A stretch of 24,815 bases of DNA, from positions 1-24,815 of the forward strand of contig JAGVYX010000037.1 in the NCBI GenBank assembly GCA_018303045.1, read 5' to 3'. The notes under the pieces were generated by a model. It was not told where the DNA came from. It was given only the letters and a program-made list of their open reading frames with translations, and made no database searches. Both the position numbers and the translations under genes were made by a program. Below are positions 21,742-24,815 of the stretch, piece after piece (within the stretch, counting starts at the first letter, position 1; each line of letters begins with the position of its first letter). The stretch is from Candidatus Woesearchaeota archaeon. GTDB lineage: Archaea > Nanobdellota > Nanobdellia > Woesearchaeales > GW2011-AR9.

Positions 21742-23022
21742 TTAATGCCAGTTACGCAATAAATATCTGAACACAAAAGCAGCTATTTTTTCCTGATTTT
21801 CTTCTTGAGCATTGGTTTCTAACTTTAAATCGTAGGAAAATTTTTCGAAAATTTCCATTTGCCGCTTTAATTCCTCGACCGATTCTTCTAGTCGCCGCTG
21901 ATGCAGAATCTCTACATTATTATAGAGGTATATCGAGAGAGATGGCCTAGGGAACAAGAAGAGGTATATTCTTTTAATTGAAAATGGAACGTATTTCATA
22001 AGTACAATATCTGTGCAGTAGCGATCTGTAAGAACAATGTTTCCTGCCAGTCGTTGCGGGAGTATAGTTATAAAATACCGTAAGAATAAATCTAGCGTAA
22101 AGATTATTGATGAAATAGTATAAATTACCTTCTTTTTAAAGTAATAAGTATTAGAGACAGAATTTTCTTTATGTTTTTCAGCACGTTTGTACTTTCTCCC
22201 CAAGGCCGTGATTGGCAGAAGATGATTTCGGCCTCTTCCAGCGTAAACAACAACGGATTTTCTACCTTTTGATTGTAAAAACCAATATAAATAATTGGTC
22301 AAACTAGATTTTCCTGCTCCATCAGGCCCAACAATGCTAACTAGGGGAGCTAGTCTAAAGATGTTTTTTCGTTGTCTGATCCATCTTACTGACAATTTTC
22401 CTATAGTTATCAATCGCGATGGTTTTTTGACCAGAAAGACAATTAAGGGATAATAAGGATTGATTATAGGCAACAGGTTTTCTCTTCTTAGCTGCATCAA
22501 TCTGGCGGCTATAGATTTATTAAACAGTTTTGCAAGGCTGACATACACATCATTTTCATCACAAAACTGGTTATTAATGATGCGCTGATACTTACTTTTG
22601 AAATATCTTTTTCCAAGAATAGAATGGGTTATAAGCATCAATACTAAGTCATTATTTGACAGAACGAAAACATTGTCTTTAGCAATTCTTCGCTGGAAGA
22701 TTTCTTCAGTTAAATAAAGAAGATCATTCCAGTAAACACCCCCAATTTGGATATCAAAACTTATTTTATCTAATTCAACAATTTTAAAATATGACCGATG
22801 GCAGAGAGAAAATTGTTGTTTTCTTTCGCTGAACCCCTGGAAAATGAGTATTTCATGAGCTTTACTCATACTTTCTTTGGAAATAGAAGCATCTAAACTT
22901 TCTGCGTTTAATGAATAATTAAATAAAAATTCATAATTTCTTAGCAAACAGTATTTAATGCTCGCTTTATTAAATGCTGTTAATGCAGCTAAAAGCTGTT
23001 CTACTTTTTCTGTTGTTGCCAC
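21742..23022 (-). CDS. Nucleotidyltransferase-like domain fused to a thymidylate-kinase-like P-loop domain
   Basis: This 426-residue protein has an N-terminal part (about 1-210) resembling the NTP_transf_5-type nucleotidyltransferases: IKYCLLRNYEFLFN, LDASISKE where family members have a DxD-type pair, and FDIQIGGVYW. The C-terminal part is thymidylate-kinase-like with the P-loop VSIVGPDGAGKSSLTNYL at about 228-245, a second-strand basic region, LTDRYCTDIV and a lid-like Arg-rich segment QRRLEESVEELKRQ. Proteins of this architecture appear in polysaccharide loci with no settled function. Only the first of the expected acidic pair seems present, so the nucleotidyltransferase half may be inactive. 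It is a single gene convergent with the main operon and divergent from gmd, sharing a promoter gap with a 16-bp repeat. Confidence 0.75.
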   Translation of the reverse strand: MATTEKVEQLLAALTAFNKASIKYCLLRNYEFLFNYSLNAESLDASISKESMSKAHEILIFQGFSERKQQFSLCHRSYFKIVELDKISFDIQIGGVYWNDLLYLTEEIFQRRIAKDNVFVLSNNDLVLMLITHSILGKRYFKSKYQRIINNQFCDENDVYVSLAKLFNKSIAARLMQLRRENLLPIINPYYPLIVFLVKKPSRLITIGKLSVRWIRQRKNIFRLAPLVSIVGPDGAGKSSLTNYLYWFLQSKGRKSVVVYAGRGRNHLLPITALGRKYKRAEKHKENSVSNTYYFKKKVIYTISSIIFTLDLFLRYFITILPQRLAGNIVLTDRYCTDIVLMKYVPFSIKRIYLFLFPRPSLSIYLYNNVEILHQRRLEESVEELKRQMEIFEKFSYDLKLETNAQEENQEKIAAFVFRYLLRNWH

Positions 23023-23077
23023 GGTCTTGTTCTGAAGTTATTCCCTGCTTTTAAAAATAGTGAAGCAGAAAACAATC

Positions 23078-23141
23078 TTCAAATTGATGTTACTTCAAAT
23101 TGATGTTACTTCAGATTGATGTTACTTCAGATTGATGTTAC
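23078..23141. repeat. 16-bp tandem repeat, four copies, in the divergent promoter gap
   Basis: TTCAAATTGATGTTAC occurs at 23078-23093 and 23094-23109, and with A-to-G at the fifth base (TTCAGATTGATGTTAC) at 23110-23125 and 23126-23141. It fills the space between the divergent kinase-like gene (start 23022) and gmd (start 23155). A regulator-binding array or copy-number-dependent spacer is possible. Confidence 0.94.
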
Positions 23142-23154
23142 AGAAACCTTTTAA

Positions 23155-24273
23155 ATGAATTCTTACCCGAAACTAGGAATGAAAAGAGCATTGGTGACAG
23201 GAATTACTGGCCAAGACGGGCCTTATTTAGCCAGACTTTTGTTAGCCAAAGGCTATAAAGTATTTGGCACCTACCGACGGGTATCCACGCCGAATTTCTG
23301 GCGGCTGCAGCAGTTAGGTATTGCTAACAAAATAACTTTAATACCGGCAGATTTAACTGATATGTCTTCTTTATTGGAAGCAGTTAGTATCTCCGACCCT
23401 CATGAAATTTATAACCTCGCTGCTCAGAGCTATGTCGGCAGCTCTTTTGACCAGCCCCTGTTAACTACCGATATTGATGCCAGCGGCTCTACACGATTTT
23501 TAGAGATTATCAGGCATTTGAATAAGAATATTAAATTTTACCAGGCCTCTACCAGCGAATTATATGGCGCATTCACTAGCCAAATGCAGGATGAGAATTC
23601 GCCGATGATTCCTAATTCTCCTTACGCCGCGGCCAAACTGCACAGCTATAACATGGCCAGAATTTACCGTAATTCCTATGGCCTATTTACCTGCAACGGA
23701 ATTTTGTTTAATCATGAAAGCCCCTTGCGGGGGCTGGAATTTGTTACTCGTAAAATTACTAATTCTGTCGCTAGAATTAAGCTAGGCTTGCAGAAAGATT
23801 TGAAGCTAGGCAATTTAAAAGCTAAGCGCGACTGGGGCTTCGCTCCAGAATATTGTTATGCCATGTATAAAATGATGCAGCACAAGCATCCAGACGATTA
23901 TGTTATTGCTACCGGCGAAACTCATTCCGTAGGGGAATTTGCGCAGTTGGCTTTTGAAACTGTTGGTTTAAACTGGAGAGATTATGTAATTAGCGATAAA
24001 AAGCTGCATCGTCCTTTAGATGTTCATCAGCTATGCGGCAATCATAACAAAGCTCAGCGTATCTTGGGATGGAAGCCGAAAGTGACATTTAAGGAACTAG
24101 TTAAGTTAATGGTGGAAACGGACCTTAAATTATGGCAGAAGCATTTGGCAGGGGAACCATTTCCCTGGGATGCGCCCAATCATTCTTCAGAGATGGATAT
24201 TGTAGCTAGGAATGTTACTAAAGATGCAAACCGGGAAGCGAGGGCGTTTAAAGTAAAAATGAAATTGTTTTAG
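23155..24273 (+). CDS. gmd: GDP-mannose 4,6-dehydratase
   Basis: This 372-residue SDR converts GDP-D-mannose to GDP-4-keto-6-deoxymannose, the precursor of GDP-fucose, GDP-rhamnose or GDP-perosamine. Motifs are typical: ALVTGITGQDGPYLARLLL, IYNLAAQSYVGSSFDQP, QASTSELYG with the catalytic Thr-Ser-Glu, YAAAKLHSYNMARIYR with the Tyr/Lys pair, and GILFNHESPLRG followed by GNLKAKRDWGFAPEY. Length is normal. The start is ATG 23155; an internal ATG at 23179 directly before the Rossmann strand is an alternative, and neither has a clear ribosome-binding site. No fucose synthase, reductase or perosamine aminotransferase adjoins it in this window, so the final sugar cannot be named. Confidence 0.94.
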   Translation: MNSYPKLGMKRALVTGITGQDGPYLARLLLAKGYKVFGTYRRVSTPNFWRLQQLGIANKITLIPADLTDMSSLLEAVSISDPHEIYNLAAQSYVGSSFDQPLLTTDIDASGSTRFLEIIRHLNKNIKFYQASTSELYGAFTSQMQDENSPMIPNSPYAAAKLHSYNMARIYRNSYGLFTCNGILFNHESPLRGLEFVTRKITNSVARIKLGLQKDLKLGNLKAKRDWGFAPEYCYAMYKMMQHKHPDDYVIATGETHSVGEFAQLAFETVGLNWRDYVISDKKLHRPLDVHQLCGNHNKAQRILGWKPKVTFKELVKLMVETDLKLWQKHLAGEPFPWDAPNHSSEMDIVARNVTKDANREARAFKVKMKLF

Positions 24274-24401
24274 ATAGATTTATTGCTCATTTTTGGGATA
24301 TAAATTTAAATTAATTATTTTACTTTCGTTCTTTAAATAGGCGCATGATAATCGAAAGGGGCTAATGTATAATTCCCTAGTTATTTCTATTTCCGCCATC
24401 G

Positions 24402-24419
24402 AGTAAGACCCATCTTACT
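24402..24419. terminator. 7-bp hairpin downstream of gmd
   Basis: AGTAAGA pairs perfectly with TCTTACT around CCCA, between the convergent gmd and cupin genes. A T-run (GAATTTTTTGGG) follows about ten bases later on the plus strand, so a terminator for gmd is possible. Confidence 0.4.
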
Positions 24420-24479
24420 TATATCTGAATTTTTTGGGTAAAAACTAAGAAAATTTATCTTCAAAAATCTTCGCCTCCC

Positions 24480-24725
24480 TTAAAACAGCCTTAACATAAT
24501 CATGCAGGCTCGCTTCTGGGTACTAATCTCTTCAAATTTCATCCTTAATTCCCCTTGTAATACATGAAACACTTCATCCGTTTTAGCATGGTAATGGTTT
24601 GCCAGTTCTAGTCCGGGCATATCGGCCACAGTGAAAACTTTTACTCGCGGTGTTACATCTACTATCCTTCTACGATCATCTTTATGTCCGCCAGGCGCGC
24701 TTACTAAATGGCCTAAATCTGTCAT
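24480..24725 (-). pseudogene. Truncated cupin-domain protein
   Basis: The 81-codon frame starts well: the ATG at 24723-24725 follows GGAGG at good spacing, and ANHYHAKTDEVFHVLQGEL is a clear cupin motif 1 with the metal-binding His-x-His and Glu. The second cupin motif is absent; after ELRMKFEEIS the frame gives an unconvincing QKRACMIMLRLF and stops. In the next frame a protein-like stretch begins with YPEASLHDYVKAVLREA and runs on to a TAG near 24447. A frameshift near 24520, or an insertion/deletion removing the second half of the cupin, would explain this. Cupins in such loci are often sugar isomerases/epimerases or small sensors; the role here is unknown. The gene may also be a genuine short protein. 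Confidence 0.5.
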
Positions 24726-24779
24726 TTTATTTAATCCTCCAATAATTTGTTATTTTATTTAATTCTCCGATTATAAAAA
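24724..24779. repeat. 28-bp tandem duplication covering the cupin gene's ribosome-binding site
   Basis: Bases 24724-24751 and 24752-24779 are related copies. In the coding sense each has a GGAG(G/A)-ATTAAATAAAAT block: the inner copy (GGAGG, then ATG) is the start of the cupin gene; the outer copy has a weaker GGAGA and no ATG. Confidence 0.8.
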
Positions 24780-24784
24780 TAAAA

Positions 24785-24798
24785 AAGATTATAATCTT
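24785..24798. other. Perfect 14-bp palindrome
   Basis: AAGATTATAATCTT is self-complementary and lies about 60 bases upstream of the cupin start. It could be an operator for a dimeric regulator. Confidence 0.4.
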
Positions 24799-24815
24799 CT
24801 TAATTCAGCTTCAGT

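Overview
The window is AT-rich, densely coded bacterial DNA with a standard genetic code, many 4-base ATGA/GTGA gene overlaps, and almost only surface-polysaccharide genes. It looks like the glycan (capsule, LPS-like or glycoprotein) locus of an uncultured bacterium. The carbamoyltransferase with tiny membrane partners and the many gene fusions are of a kind often seen in candidate-phylum genomes such as Omnitrophota or Patescibacteria. That placement is a weak inference; no rRNA or other phylogenetic marker is present.

Layout. (1) Positions 138-5368, minus strand: two SAM-dependent methyltransferases, a NodU/CmcH-type O-carbamoyltransferase, two very small membrane proteins (one like the C-terminal half of SxtJ), and a third methyltransferase. 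(2) Positions 5369-6161: a non-coding, strongly structured gap with a broken ORF, a 58-bp tandem duplication, adjacent hairpins and a tight 98-nt cloverleaf that is not a tRNA. (3) Positions 6162-7136: a sulfotransferase-like gene. It and the methyltransferase before it are bracketed by an inverted pair of a dispersed repeat (4371-4476 and 7229-7382). (4) Positions 7466-21488, plus strand: one long run of genes for a nonulosonic acid of the legionaminic type. These are a Gfo/Idh oxidoreductase, a CMP-sugar synthetase, a PtmA-like SDR, a HisF-HisH fusion, an N-acetyl sugar amidotransferase, NeuB, a NeuC-PHP fusion, an ATP-grasp ligase, an epimerase-aminotransferase fusion, a WbpM/CapD-type dehydratase and a GT4 glycosyltransferase. 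(5) Positions 21742-24725: a nucleotidyltransferase/thymidylate-kinase-like fusion, GDP-mannose 4,6-dehydratase, and a truncated cupin.

How the genes could work together. The dehydratase and aminotransferase make a 4-amino-4,6-dideoxy sugar nucleotide. The NeuC domain epimerises and releases it, NeuB condenses it with PEP, and the CMP-synthetase activates the product. The HisF-HisH fusion and the amidotransferase would convert an N-acetyl group to an acetamidino group with glutamine-derived ammonia. Methyl-, carbamoyl- and sulfotransferases could decorate the finished glycan. No LegH-type N-acetyltransferase is visible; an ATP-grasp ligase sits in the cluster instead.

Most unusual features: three domain fusions in one nonulosonic pathway (NeuC-PHP, HisF-HisH in the order opposite to yeast HIS7, and epimerase-DegT aminotransferase); a HisF half with Glu at the position of the second catalytic Asp; three exact 9-base G tracts inside coding sequence (possible phase variation); and a window-wide habit of short tandem duplications (16-58 bp) at gene ends and junctions, together with abundant hairpins in the gaps.
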